Of a stretch of 64,000 bases of DNA, positions 37,090-45,217 are shown one piece after another. Where the stretch lies: positions 1,347,501 to 1,411,500 of the forward strand of contig JAWPMT010000005.1 of the NCBI GenBank assembly GCA_033344775.1, written 5' to 3'. Positions within the stretch are counted from its first letter, which is position 1. Each line of letters starts with the position of its first letter. The stretch comes from Cytophagales bacterium (GTDB lineage Bacteria > Bacteroidota > Bacteroidia > Cytophagales > Cyclobacteriaceae). The notes beneath the pieces are model-generated. The model was not told where the DNA came from, searched no databases, and was given only the letters and a program-made list of their open reading frames with translations. The translations under genes were made by a program, and so were the position numbers.

Positions 37090-37665
37090 GTGAACTCCAA
37101 CCTGGTTTTTCAAAATATCTCCAAACACATCAGGCTACAGCAGCGAGAAAAAGAATTCTTTGAGAGTCTGCTCCAAGAGGTTAAATTGAAGAAAAGATCA
37201 TTCCTACTCCGACAAGGCGATCCATGTCATTTCATCCATTTCGTAAATACGGGTATCCTCAGGGCTTACCATCAAGATGAGAATGGGAAGGAATCTACCA
37301 TTATGTTTGCTTCCGAAGACTGGTGGATCACAGACATGCACTGTTTTCTCAATCAACTACCGGCCATGGTCAATATTCAAGTGGTACAAGATTGCAGCCT
37401 GTTCAAATTGTCATTAAGCGACTTAAATGAATTGTATAAGCAAGTGCCTATTTTCAATACGTTTTTCCGTATCCTCATGGAAAAAGCTTATTGCCGAGAA
37501 CAACTCCGAACCATTCAAAACTTATGCATTCCTGCCAAAGAACGATACGAAAATTTTATTTCGAAATATCCCTACATCGCTTCAGCGGTTCCTTTGAAAC
37601 ACATTGCTTCTTATCTTGGAATTACTCCTGAATTCCTTAGTACCATCCGAGCTCAAAGGCAGTAA
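37090..37665 (+). CDS. Crp/Fnr family transcriptional regulator (GTG start)
   Basis: The 191-residue protein has an N-terminal cyclic-nucleotide-binding-like beta-roll (SFLLRQGDPCHFIHFVNTGILRAYHQDENGKESTIMFASEDWW). The C-terminal helix-turn-helix is short (VPLKHIASYLGITPEFLSTIRAQ). The GTG at 37090 is forced: an in-frame TGA lies at 37084-37086. The family controls diverse stress and metabolic genes; the ligand is unknown, and the residues used by E. coli CRP to hold cAMP are not seen. This branch is common in Bacteroidota. Confidence 0.87.
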   Translation: MNSNLVFQNISKHIRLQQREKEFFESLLQEVKLKKRSFLLRQGDPCHFIHFVNTGILRAYHQDENGKESTIMFASEDWWITDMHCFLNQLPAMVNIQVVQDCSLFKLSLSDLNELYKQVPIFNTFFRILMEKAYCREQLRTIQNLCIPAKERYENFISKYPYIASAVPLKHIASYLGITPEFLSTIRAQRQ

Positions 37666-37728
37666 TTTCTTAAGGTACCTTATTCTTTTTCAGCACTGAA
37701 ACACATTGATTTGTTTTAAAAAAAGAAC

Positions 37729-38085
37729 ATGCTCATTTTGATTGCAGGGCCTTATCGAAGTGGAACCAATGATGACCCGAAGCTCATTCAACAAAACATG
37801 GATAACCTGGAAGCAATGGCATTGCCCTTATTTCGGAAAGGCCATGTGCCTATGATTGGAGAATGGGTGGCACTTCCTATCATGCGACAAGCAGGCTCCA
37901 AAGTCATCGGAGACGAAGTTTGGACCGAAGTTCAATATCCGGTGGCTCACCGTTTGCTAGAAAAGTGTGACGCCATTCTGCGTATCCCCGGAACCTCAAA
38001 AGGAGCCGACCAGGATGTCGAAGTTGCCAGAAAATTAGGATTGAAGGTGTATTTCAGCCTGGAAGAAATCCCGGATACCGAATGA
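37729..38085 (+). CDS. DUF4406 / nucleoside 2-deoxyribosyltransferase-like protein
   Basis: The 118-residue protein starts with LILIAGPYRSGTNDDP and contains HVPMIGEWVALP, EVQYPVAHRLLEKCDAILRIPGTSKGADQDVEVARKLG and a C-terminal VYFSLEEIP. This is the DUF4406 / NDT-like Rossmann pattern, where the SKGAxxDxxxA motif faces a nucleotide. The biochemical role is not established. It lies 63 bp after the Crp/Fnr gene and 56 bp before a small Lacal_2735-type gene, so all three might share a transcript. Confidence 0.8.
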   Translation: MLILIAGPYRSGTNDDPKLIQQNMDNLEAMALPLFRKGHVPMIGEWVALPIMRQAGSKVIGDEVWTEVQYPVAHRLLEKCDAILRIPGTSKGADQDVEVARKLGLKVYFSLEEIPDTE

Positions 38086-38141
38086 ATGAATAATTTACCC
38101 TTTATTATCAAACAATCTATTCCCTTAGGGGTTCTTTCCTT

Positions 38142-38303
38142 ATGGGACTATTCAGTAAGAAATCTCCAAAGGAAAAACTTCAAAAGAAGTACGAGAAGTT
38201 GATGAAAGAGGCGTTTGAACTTTCAAAGGCAGATCGCCAGGCAAGTGACACCAAATATGCCGAAGCCGATGCGGTGATCAAGGAAATGGAGGCCATGGCA
38301 TAA
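38142..38303 (+). CDS. Lacal_2735-family small protein
   Basis: A 53-residue open frame runs from ATG 38142 to TAA 38301-38303. The sequence begins MGLFSKKSPKEKLQKKYEKL and continues with MKEAFELSKADRQASDTKYA, which matches the conserved small proteins named after Lacal_2735 of Bacteroidota. It is Lys/Glu-rich and predicted to be a helical hairpin without signal peptide or membrane helix. The function of the family is unknown to me. It lies between the DUF4406 gene and the outer-membrane barrel gene, with neither overlap nor coupling. Confidence 0.82.
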   Translation: MGLFSKKSPKEKLQKKYEKLMKEAFELSKADRQASDTKYAEADAVIKEMEAMA

Positions 38304-38388
38304 TCAGTGCCCCCTATTAACAACTAAAGAACTCCCGTGGCATCATTTTGGCTTGTCAGTAACTATTTACTGATCGAACCTGCCTGCC

Positions 38389-39021
38389 ATGAAATACAAG
38401 ATTATTGCTTTCTTTCTTGTCACTTTTATAATGTGTCTGGATTGCTATGCCCAGGAAAACCCCAGGAACATCAGCATTCAAACAGGGTTAGCATACAATC
38501 AATCCGACCAGGAATTCAACACCACGACCGGCATTGGCGTATTTTTTGAAGCGAACTACCATCCCACGGAAGACCTAAGGTTTAGTTTCAGATTTGAGCC
38601 TACGGCCCTTGCTTATGGGGTAGCAGTTTTCCCAGGTGGTTGTACAGAAGAACACAGACGTTTCCCAGGATTTACTTCCTGCAGAGAAGGAGCCAATTAT
38701 ATCCTCAACAGCTACTTAAAAGCACAGTTACTTTTGGGCCAACCAAGATTCGACAAAAAGGACAAACTGATTCAGGGATACATAGGAGCGCATGTCGCAA
38801 TGCTCAGCCATCAACGCTACATCATCACTTCCCGAGAGCCTGGCAACTGGAGAGATGCGCGAAAGAACGTGACCAATTTTGGTGTGGGTCCTAATATTGG
38901 TTACATCCTGGGTCGATGGGACGTTTCTGCTTCCTACAGCTTTGTGGGAACGGAATTTCGAGATTTTCTGGGCCTCAACCTAGGCTACACGATCTGGTAC
39001 AACAAGAAAAAAGCAAATTAA
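38389..39021 (+). CDS. Outer-membrane beta-barrel-like protein
   Basis: The 210-residue protein has a signal peptide (MKYKIIAFFLVTFIMCLDCYAQ). The mature part is strand-rich with aromatic ends and glycine turns (ISIQTGLAYNQSD, TTGIGVFFEANYHP, VGPNIGYILGRWDVSASYSFVG, LGLNLGYTIWYNKK), typical of PorT/OmpA-like barrels of eight or so strands. Two internal cysteines in GGCTEEHRRFPGFTSC may form a disulphide in an outer loop. The stop codon overlaps that of the convergent NrtR-like gene (39018-39021). The family is not further defined. Confidence 0.72.
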   Translation: MKYKIIAFFLVTFIMCLDCYAQENPRNISIQTGLAYNQSDQEFNTTTGIGVFFEANYHPTEDLRFSFRFEPTALAYGVAVFPGGCTEEHRRFPGFTSCREGANYILNSYLKAQLLLGQPRFDKKDKLIQGYIGAHVAMLSHQRYIITSREPGNWRDARKNVTNFGVGPNIGYILGRWDVSASYSFVGTEFRDFLGLNLGYTIWYNKKKAN

Positions 39022-39782
39022 AAGCCCAAGCGAAAGGCTTGAATCACATTCGTATTATTACCCTCCTTAAAGCGGTAGAGATCAGCTGGCCGGCGTTTAC
39101 CCGTAGCATCTACCCCTACTTTTTCGATCCGGTCAGACTTCAGAATCTTTCTTCTAAAATTAGGTCGGTCAATCGAACGGTTCAAAATGGCTTCTACCAG
39201 TGCGTGGAGTTCAGGCAAAGTGAATTCATGGGTCAACAAATTAGACTCGATGGGCTCATGTGGTAAAGATCGGATCAGGTAATCTCTGGCATTATCCAGG
39301 ATCTCGGAATGGTCCATCGCCAAAATCTCCCCGCTATTCACCGGAAGCCAGGAAGCAGCTTCCAAAAACTGGGTTGGTTTCAGGTCGATATTTGAGGCGT
39401 CTACCAATGCCAGGTAACAAATACTGATGAAACGCCCGGAAACCCACTCGATCAATTCTTTTTCTTGTTCCAACCAAGATGCTTTATTGAATTCTGCTGC
39501 AAAAGACCGGTCGGCTTTTCCGAACACAGCAAATTGTCGGAAGAGGATGTCACTCAACCCAGTACTCTCCAGAACAACCCGTTCAACTGTCTCTGTCAAG
39601 TCTTCGGATTGTTTGATAAACCCACCTGGTAAGACGGTGATTTTTTCCGACTCCACCTCAATTTCATTGACAATGACCTGCAGTTGCTTGTCTTTAAATC
39701 CAAAAATTACACAATTGACGGAAAGCTGAGGAATGGCATCCTTGGGAATGGATTTAAAATGTTCTTTCAGCTTTTCAATCAT
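39018..39782 (-). CDS. NrtR/AraR-like transcriptional regulator (degenerate Nudix plus winged helix)
   Basis: The 254-residue protein has an N-terminal Nudix fold (about 15-150) in which the catalytic box is degenerate: GGFIKQSEDLTETVERVVLESTG, where the REUxEE core reads RVVLES. The C-terminal part (about 160-240, including FTLPELHALVEAILNRSIDRPNFRRKILKS) is a winged helix. This is the NrtR family design, in which the Nudix part senses a ligand and no longer hydrolyses it. In Bacteroidota such proteins often control sugar use. The regulator lies divergent to the ThuA/sugar dehydrogenase gene and a perfect palindrome lies between them. Confidence 0.87.
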   Translation of the reverse strand: MIEKLKEHFKSIPKDAIPQLSVNCVIFGFKDKQLQVIVNEIEVESEKITVLPGGFIKQSEDLTETVERVVLESTGLSDILFRQFAVFGKADRSFAAEFNKASWLEQEKELIEWVSGRFISICYLALVDASNIDLKPTQFLEAASWLPVNSGEILAMDHSEILDNARDYLIRSLPHEPIESNLLTHEFTLPELHALVEAILNRSIDRPNFRRKILKSDRIEKVGVDATGKRRPADLYRFKEGNNTNVIQAFRLGF

Positions 39783-39843
39783 GAAATGATGAGGTCTCAG
39801 ACCGTTTCAGGCTCGATTATACAAACTATATCGCAAATAATTT

Positions 39844-39870
39844 TATATTTGAGTCATAATGACTCAAATA
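39844..39870 (+). promoter_or_regulatory. Palindromic operator overlapping the -7 box of the ThuA/dehydrogenase gene
   Basis: A perfect palindrome at 39846-39870 has 12-bp arms, TATTTGAGTCAT and its complement, around a single A. The -7 box TATATTTG at 39844-39851 overlaps its left arm and matches TAnnTTTG exactly. It lies 26 bp before the ATG of the ThuA fusion gene and 63 bp before the start of the NrtR-like gene, so it could control both. Binding by the NrtR-like protein is inferred from position and symmetry; no clear -33 TTG is seen. Confidence 0.7.
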
Positions 39871-39896
39871 AATTTCTTTGAGCAAACCTGATCTCC

Positions 39897-42800
39897 ATGA
39901 AAAAGCGATATAAAATCCTGCTCATCCTTGTGGCCATTCTGACAGTAGCATACTTCTATTTCACACGTGATACACGGGAAATCAAAGTACTGGTCTTTTC
40001 AAAAACGACCTCCTTTAGGCACGAATCCATTGCTGCCGGAAAGAAGGCCATTCTTGCCTTAGGAGAAATGCATGGTTTTTTTGTGGATACCACGGAGCGC
40101 GCAGATCAGCTCACGGAAGAAAACCTGGCCAACTATAACGTGCTAATTTTTCTCAACACCACAGGTGATGTACTCAATGACGCACAACAATTGGAGATGA
40201 ACCGCTGGGTTCAGGCAGGGGGCGGATATGTGGGGATACATGCCGCCGCGGATACAGAATATGATTGGCCGTGGTATGGAGAATTGGTCGGAGCTTATTT
40301 TGAAAGCCATCCTAATGATCCCAATGTACGGGACGCGGAGATTCAATTAGTCGACAAAAATCATATTTCAACCAGTCATTTACCGGATGTTTGGGCACGC
40401 ACCGACGAATGGTACAACTACAAGGAGATTCAACCTGAGATCAATGTATTGCTCAACCTCGACGAATCCTCCTATAAGGGCGGGACCAATGGCGAGGAAC
40501 ACCCTATCACCTGGTATCGCGATTTTGATGGTGGGCGTTCATGGTATACCGGACTAGGCCACACGCCCGAATCTTTCGAAGATCAGGATTTTCTAACGTT
40601 GTTACTGGGAGGTATTGAATATGCTGCTGGCCCTGGCGTTCCTGTAAATTATGACAATGCCAGCGTGGCTCCCGAAGAAAACAGGTTCCAAAAAGTGGTG
40701 CTGGATTCGAATCTGGATGAGCCAATGGAACTCGAAGTACTACCAAATGAGGACTTACTGTTCATTGAGCGAAAAGGTGCTATCAAACTATATAAAGCCG
40801 ACGAGCAAACCACAAAACTTATCACCACCTTACCTGTATTCAGTGAATTGGAGGACGGACTCCTCGGGTTGGCATTAGACCCGAACTACTCCGAAAACAA
40901 GTGGATTTACCTCTTTTATTCACCAGAAGGGAACGAAAGCATCCAACGGGTTTCCCGGTTTTCTTTCGTCAATGAATCTCTTGATCTTGATTCGGAGCAA
41001 ATCCTTTTGACTATTCCCACACAGCGAGAAGAATGTTGTCACTCCGCCGGTTCCCTCGAATTTGGTCCTGAGGGTCACTTGTTCATAGCACTGGGAGACA
41101 ATACAAGTCCTCGCGCCACCGGCTATGGCCCAATTGATGAAGGAGAAGGTAGAAAAAACTGGGATGCGCAACGTACCTCTGGGAACACACAAGACTTGAG
41201 AGGCAAGATCTTACGAATTCTTCCTCAGAGCGATGGCACCTATACCATCCCGGATGGCAATTTATTTTCAGATGAAACAGAAGGTAAGCCAGAGATCTAT
41301 GTAATGGGTGTCCGAAACCCTTTCCGCATTGCCATCGATCAGAAAAACGGCAATCTTTATTGGGGTGATGTTGGGCCTGATGCTGGAATGGACAGCACCG
41401 GGTTTGGATCCAGAGGATACGATGAAGTCAATCAGGCCAGGGCTGCCGGAAACTTTGGCTGGCCTTATTTCATCGCGGCGAACTTCCCTTATCACGATTA
41501 TGACTATCCCAACGCAACGAGTGGCCCCCTATTCGATCCTGCCAAGCCCGAAAACAGCTCTCCCAATAACACCGGAGCCCAACAACTTCCCCCCGCTCAA
41601 CCAGCCATGATCTATTACCCGTACTCGGTTTCAGAGGATTTCCCTCTTACAGGAGAAGGGGGACGAAATGCCATGGCCGGACCTGTATTTTACGAAGACT
41701 TATTCCCCGTATCAGAAAACCGGTATCCCTCCTACTATGACGGAAAGTTATTCACCTACGATTGGATGCGTGGCTGGATCATGGCTGTGACTTTCGATGA
41801 TAATGGAGACATGGAGCGTATGGAACGCTTCTTACCCAACACTAAATTCAACAACCTGATGGATTTGATCAGTGGGCCATCAGGTGACTTGTACGCCTTG
41901 GAATACGGTACTAATTGGTTCACGCAAAACATGGATGCACGATTGATTCACCTGGCTTACTCTTCTGCCAATCGCGTACCTGTTGCAAAAGTATCCGCAA
42001 GCCAAACCATTGGCAAAGCACCTTTGAATATACAATTCCAGGGCGACGGATCACTGGATTTTGATGGAGATGAGCTCACCTATGTCTGGGACTTTGGTAA
42101 TGGACAATTCTCCTCGGATGTAAATCCTGGCTTTCAATTTGATGAACCGGGAGACTATTCCGTTTCACTTCAGGTGACCGATCCTTCCGGCGAACAATCT
42201 TCGGATCAAATTGACATCAAAGTAGGGAATGATCTACCCAATGTGAGGATCAACTTCACTGGCAATCGTTCCTTTTACTGGAACAACGGCAAACTGAACT
42301 ATGAAGTGACGGTATCGGATACCGAAGACGGCCAAATCAATGATGGAATTGATCCAAATGAGGTAACCTTCACTGCAGACTATTTGGCACAAGGTTACGA
42401 TGTGACCACCATCGTTCAAGGACATCAGGCCAATCAGGAAGCTTCTGCCCATGTAGTGGGAAAGTCACTACTGGAAGGATCTGACTGTCAGGCTTGTCAT
42501 CACAGTGTCAATCAATCGGTAGGCCCTAGCCTTACTGAAATCGCCAACCGATATGCCAGTGAAGGAGATGCCGTGATTAAGACTTTGGCCCAAACGGTGA
42601 TCAATGGAGGCTCCGGACAATGGGGAGACCTGATGATGGCACCACATCCCCAGTTGAGCGAAAGAGATGCCGAAAAGATGATCAAATTCATCCTTTCGCT
42701 CAATGAAGATTTCGTATCGAGTGGGCTCCCGCATCAGGGAACTTATGCTCTGGATCAGCACGGTGCCAAAGAAACAGAAGGCACGTACATTTTCACAGCG

Positions 42801-43286
42801 TCGTATACGGATCGTGGGGCCAAAGGGGCAGAAGCATTGACCGCCACCGATGTGATTTCCTTGAGGTATCCATTGATACAAGCTTCGAACTTCACCGAAA
42901 AGAAGAAAGTCATGACTTTTCTGGTCACCAAAGAAGTTTGGGATGCCGTGGAAGAAGAATTCACGCTAGTCATTCCAAGCCATGAAGGCTTCTTCAAATA
43001 TGAAGACATAGACCTCACGGGTGTTGGTAGCATCAAACTCACTTTGGCTGTAGCCCCCACCTATTTCTCAGGAGGCTCGCTGGAAGTAAGCATCGATCAG
43101 GTAGATGGACCAGTGATCAGTAGGGCCGATTTTGAAGTAGGGCTAACCGACATTGGAGCGGAGGAATTAACCATTTCCCTGGATGCAGTGGATGGAATTC
43201 ATGACTTGTATTTCAAAGTCAATTGCAAAGATCTATCTAAGGCTTTTGCAGGGTTTGCCACCCTGGAATTTCAACAAAGAAAGTGA
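39897..43286 (+). CDS. ThuA / PQQ-type sugar dehydrogenase / PKD / cytochrome c / CBM-like fusion protein
   Basis: The 1129-residue protein has an N-terminal membrane helix (about 5-23), then five parts. A ThuA-like domain (about 30-247) has VLVFSKTTSFRH and GGGYVGIHAAADTEYDW. A glucose/sorbosone dehydrogenase beta-propeller (about 265-690) has DGLLGLALDPNY and GSLEFGPEGHLFIALGD. A PKD domain covers about 698-780 (WDFGNGQ). A cytochrome c domain carries CQACH (864-868). The final 150 residues form a beta-sandwich of carbohydrate-binding type. It probably oxidises a sugar at the envelope. The design is seen in Bacteroidota and Planctomycetes. Its promoter overlaps the NrtR-like operator. Confidence 0.88.
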   Translation: MKKRYKILLILVAILTVAYFYFTRDTREIKVLVFSKTTSFRHESIAAGKKAILALGEMHGFFVDTTERADQLTEENLANYNVLIFLNTTGDVLNDAQQLEMNRWVQAGGGYVGIHAAADTEYDWPWYGELVGAYFESHPNDPNVRDAEIQLVDKNHISTSHLPDVWARTDEWYNYKEIQPEINVLLNLDESSYKGGTNGEEHPITWYRDFDGGRSWYTGLGHTPESFEDQDFLTLLLGGIEYAAGPGVPVNYDNASVAPEENRFQKVVLDSNLDEPMELEVLPNEDLLFIERKGAIKLYKADEQTTKLITTLPVFSELEDGLLGLALDPNYSENKWIYLFYSPEGNESIQRVSRFSFVNESLDLDSEQILLTIPTQREECCHSAGSLEFGPEGHLFIALGDNTSPRATGYGPIDEGEGRKNWDAQRTSGNTQDLRGKILRILPQSDGTYTIPDGNLFSDETEGKPEIYVMGVRNPFRIAIDQKNGNLYWGDVGPDAGMDSTGFGSRGYDEVNQARAAGNFGWPYFIAANFPYHDYDYPNATSGPLFDPAKPENSSPNNTGAQQLPPAQPAMIYYPYSVSEDFPLTGEGGRNAMAGPVFYEDLFPVSENRYPSYYDGKLFTYDWMRGWIMAVTFDDNGDMERMERFLPNTKFNNLMDLISGPSGDLYALEYGTNWFTQNMDARLIHLAYSSANRVPVAKVSASQTIGKAPLNIQFQGDGSLDFDGDELTYVWDFGNGQFSSDVNPGFQFDEPGDYSVSLQVTDPSGEQSSDQIDIKVGNDLPNVRINFTGNRSFYWNNGKLNYEVTVSDTEDGQINDGIDPNEVTFTADYLAQGYDVTTIVQGHQANQEASAHVVGKSLLEGSDCQACHHSVNQSVGPSLTEIANRYASEGDAVIKTLAQTVINGGSGQWGDLMMAPHPQLSERDAEKMIKFILSLNEDFVSSGLPHQGTYALDQHGAKETEGTYIFTASYTDRGAKGAEALTATDVISLRYPLIQASNFTEKKKVMTFLVTKEVWDAVEEEFTLVIPSHEGFFKYEDIDLTGVGSIKLTLAVAPTYFSGGSLEVSIDQVDGPVISRADFEVGLTDIGAEELTISLDAVDGIHDLYFKVNCKDLSKAFAGFATLEFQQRK

Positions 43287-43288
43287 TC

Positions 43289-44137
43289 ATGAAAAAGGTT
43301 TTAAAAATCGTCCTGATCTCAATGCTCAGCCTGATTATCATCCTTGCCGGATTGATGTGGGGCTTCTTTTACAAAGTGAAAAATGGGTTCCCTGTGAGTT
43401 ACGAAACAGATCAACCCACCCTAAATATTCCAGCAGCATCCACCAGGAGCGTTCTACTTTTCTCAAAAACAACCGGATTCCGACATGGTGAATCCATTGA
43501 AGCTGGAAAAGCAGCCTTGCAACAGATGGCCGTTGAGAACAATTGGTTCCTACATGAAACCGAAGCAGGAGGCGTCTTCAATGCTGATCAACTACCAAAG
43601 TTTGATATAGTAATTTTCAACAATGTCACAGGCAAGGTCTTTAATATGGAGCAAAGACAAGCCATGCAAGCTTATGTAGAACAAGGTGGAGTCTTCCTTG
43701 GCATTCATGGGGCCGGAGATTTCTCTCACCCCTGGGACTGGTATGTCGATGAGTTGATCGGGGCAGAATTCTCCCATCATTCGCTGGACCCGCAATTTCA
43801 AGAAGCAGAAATGCGTTTGGCCCCAACTGGACATGCCAGGCTTACCAGACGTCTTCCAAAACGTTGGAGACACACCGAAGAATGGTATGTTTTCTATGAT
43901 AGCCCAGCAGAAAAGGGAGCTGAGATATTGTACAGTATTGATGGCACATCCATCGACCCAAATGGGAACATGCTTTGGATCAAAGACAAAGATTTTGGCA
44001 TGGGAAAAGAACATCCGGTAGCATGGTCAAGAAACGTAAAAGGAGGACAGGCCTACTACACGTCTCTCGGACATGCGGGTGCAGTTTGGTCTCAAGAACC
44101 TTTTTTACAAATGCTTAAAAATGTGATTGAGCAGTAA
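43289..44137 (+). CDS. ThuA-domain protein, membrane anchored
   Basis: The 282-residue protein has an N-terminal membrane helix (about 4-24), followed by a stand-alone ThuA-like domain: SVLLFSKTTGFRHGESIEAGK, VFLGIHGAGDFSHPWDWY and the C-terminal EHPVAWSRNVKGGQAYYTSLGHAG. It resembles the N-terminal domain of the preceding fusion protein and is presumably derived from the same source. ThuA of Sinorhizobium acts on trehalose derivatives, but most family members have no assigned reaction. The ATG at 43289 follows the upstream stop by 2 bp, so it is translated with it; a GTG at 43283 is unlikely. Confidence 0.85.
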   Translation: MKKVLKIVLISMLSLIIILAGLMWGFFYKVKNGFPVSYETDQPTLNIPAASTRSVLLFSKTTGFRHGESIEAGKAALQQMAVENNWFLHETEAGGVFNADQLPKFDIVIFNNVTGKVFNMEQRQAMQAYVEQGGVFLGIHGAGDFSHPWDWYVDELIGAEFSHHSLDPQFQEAEMRLAPTGHARLTRRLPKRWRHTEEWYVFYDSPAEKGAEILYSIDGTSIDPNGNMLWIKDKDFGMGKEHPVAWSRNVKGGQAYYTSLGHAGAVWSQEPFLQMLKNVIEQ

Positions 44138-44194
44138 TGATTGGATAATCCACTAACTTTCTCATTGATAGAAGTTTTTACTTACTCACTGAGA

Positions 44195-44842
44195 ATGATG
44201 AAACTGATCTGGATTACGTTTTTGATCGTAGTGGCGTGTAGTCCCAAGAAAACTACCAATACTGAGTCAATAGCTGCATCACCTCCAATTAATGAACCTT
44301 CTTTTTCATCAGAAAAGTTTGACGTAAACTTCCCTTCCTTTCTTCCCCAAGAAACACTAAAAAAGGCCGGGACATTTGCTGACAATCAGATGGAAAGTGT
44401 AGTCTTAATGAGTCTACTTCCTGATTGTCAGGTTCAGGAAGGAGAAGAACGTTGTTACGAAACGACTGTCCTTTCATCTTACACGGGAGACAGCCTACAA
44501 ATGGAACATCGTCCCTACCTTGATTCAGTCCTAATTGATGCTGATCGGTTTGGAATGGCCAAAACTTTGGAAGTAGAAGACATAAAGAAACTGCTTCCGG
44601 CATTATTCACTAGCGACAAAAAAGAAGACTACAGCTTTTGCTACAATCCTAGACATGCCATCGCCATTTTCAATCCTGACAAACAAATGAAGGGATTCAT
44701 CGAGCTCTGCTTTGAATGTTCGGAATCCATTACCATCATCAATTCAATCGAACTGCCGGACCTTAGTCAAAATGCACTCAATGAGATCGGGGCATTGTTC
44801 CTGGCTTACGGTTTCGAGGAAAAACAAATACAAAGTGACTGA
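44195..44842 (+). CDS. Hypothetical lipoprotein
   Basis: The ATG at 44195 opens a short lipoprotein signal (MMKLIWITFLIVVACSPKK; lipobox VVAC, Cys15). A TTG 18 codons earlier gives no signal peptide. The 215-residue protein is mostly polar, with a central four-cysteine area (LLPDCQVQEGEERCYE; later ELCFECSE), which could form disulphides. No family is recognised. It follows the ThuA genes after 57 bp and may be co-transcribed. Its end overlaps the next GTG by 8 bp. Confidence 0.65.
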   Translation: MMKLIWITFLIVVACSPKKTTNTESIAASPPINEPSFSSEKFDVNFPSFLPQETLKKAGTFADNQMESVVLMSLLPDCQVQEGEERCYETTVLSSYTGDSLQMEHRPYLDSVLIDADRFGMAKTLEVEDIKKLLPALFTSDKKEDYSFCYNPRHAIAIFNPDKQMKGFIELCFECSESITIINSIELPDLSQNALNEIGALFLAYGFEEKQIQSD

Positions 44843-45185
44843 GCCTAAGTCAAAAAAAGGAGCCCGATTCTTATTTATCCTCAATGGGATACTTTTTCTA
44901 CTGGGAGCATATAGCCTGATTGATGAAGCCAAGTTCATACATGCCACGGTCCAAGGGCTGGCAGGAATCATTAACCTGATCATGTTTGTTCGCACCAGAA
45001 ATGATCTCCAACAATTTAAGGGTCACCTGATGATCTTCCTGATGAATGTGATCATCTGCCTGATGGTAGCCTATGACCTGCATACTTCAGGAAAGTCTTA
45101 CATTCAATATGTTTGGTTGCTTTCCGCCTTGTTTTCTATGATTGCCATGGTCATTTTCTACCGAAAGGAACGCGGCAAGCAGTAG
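44835..45185 (+). CDS. Hypothetical inner-membrane protein (four helices, GTG start)
   Basis: The GTG at 44835 is chosen because the longer frame upstream reads unlike protein and overlaps the preceding gene; the short overlap of 8 bp is the normal style here. The 116-residue protein has four predicted membrane helices (FLFILNGILFLLGAYSL, ATVQGLAGIINLIMFV, LMIFLMNVIICLMVAYDL and YVWLLSALFSMIAMVIFY). Charged loops and a C-terminal YRKERGKQ put the tail in the cytoplasm. No family is recognised. Confidence 0.6.
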   Translation: MTEPKSKKGARFLFILNGILFLLGAYSLIDEAKFIHATVQGLAGIINLIMFVRTRNDLQQFKGHLMIFLMNVIICLMVAYDLHTSGKSYIQYVWLLSALFSMIAMVIFYRKERGKQ

Positions 45186-45217
45186 GATTCTAATGACATA
45201 TACAATAAGTTTGATCA

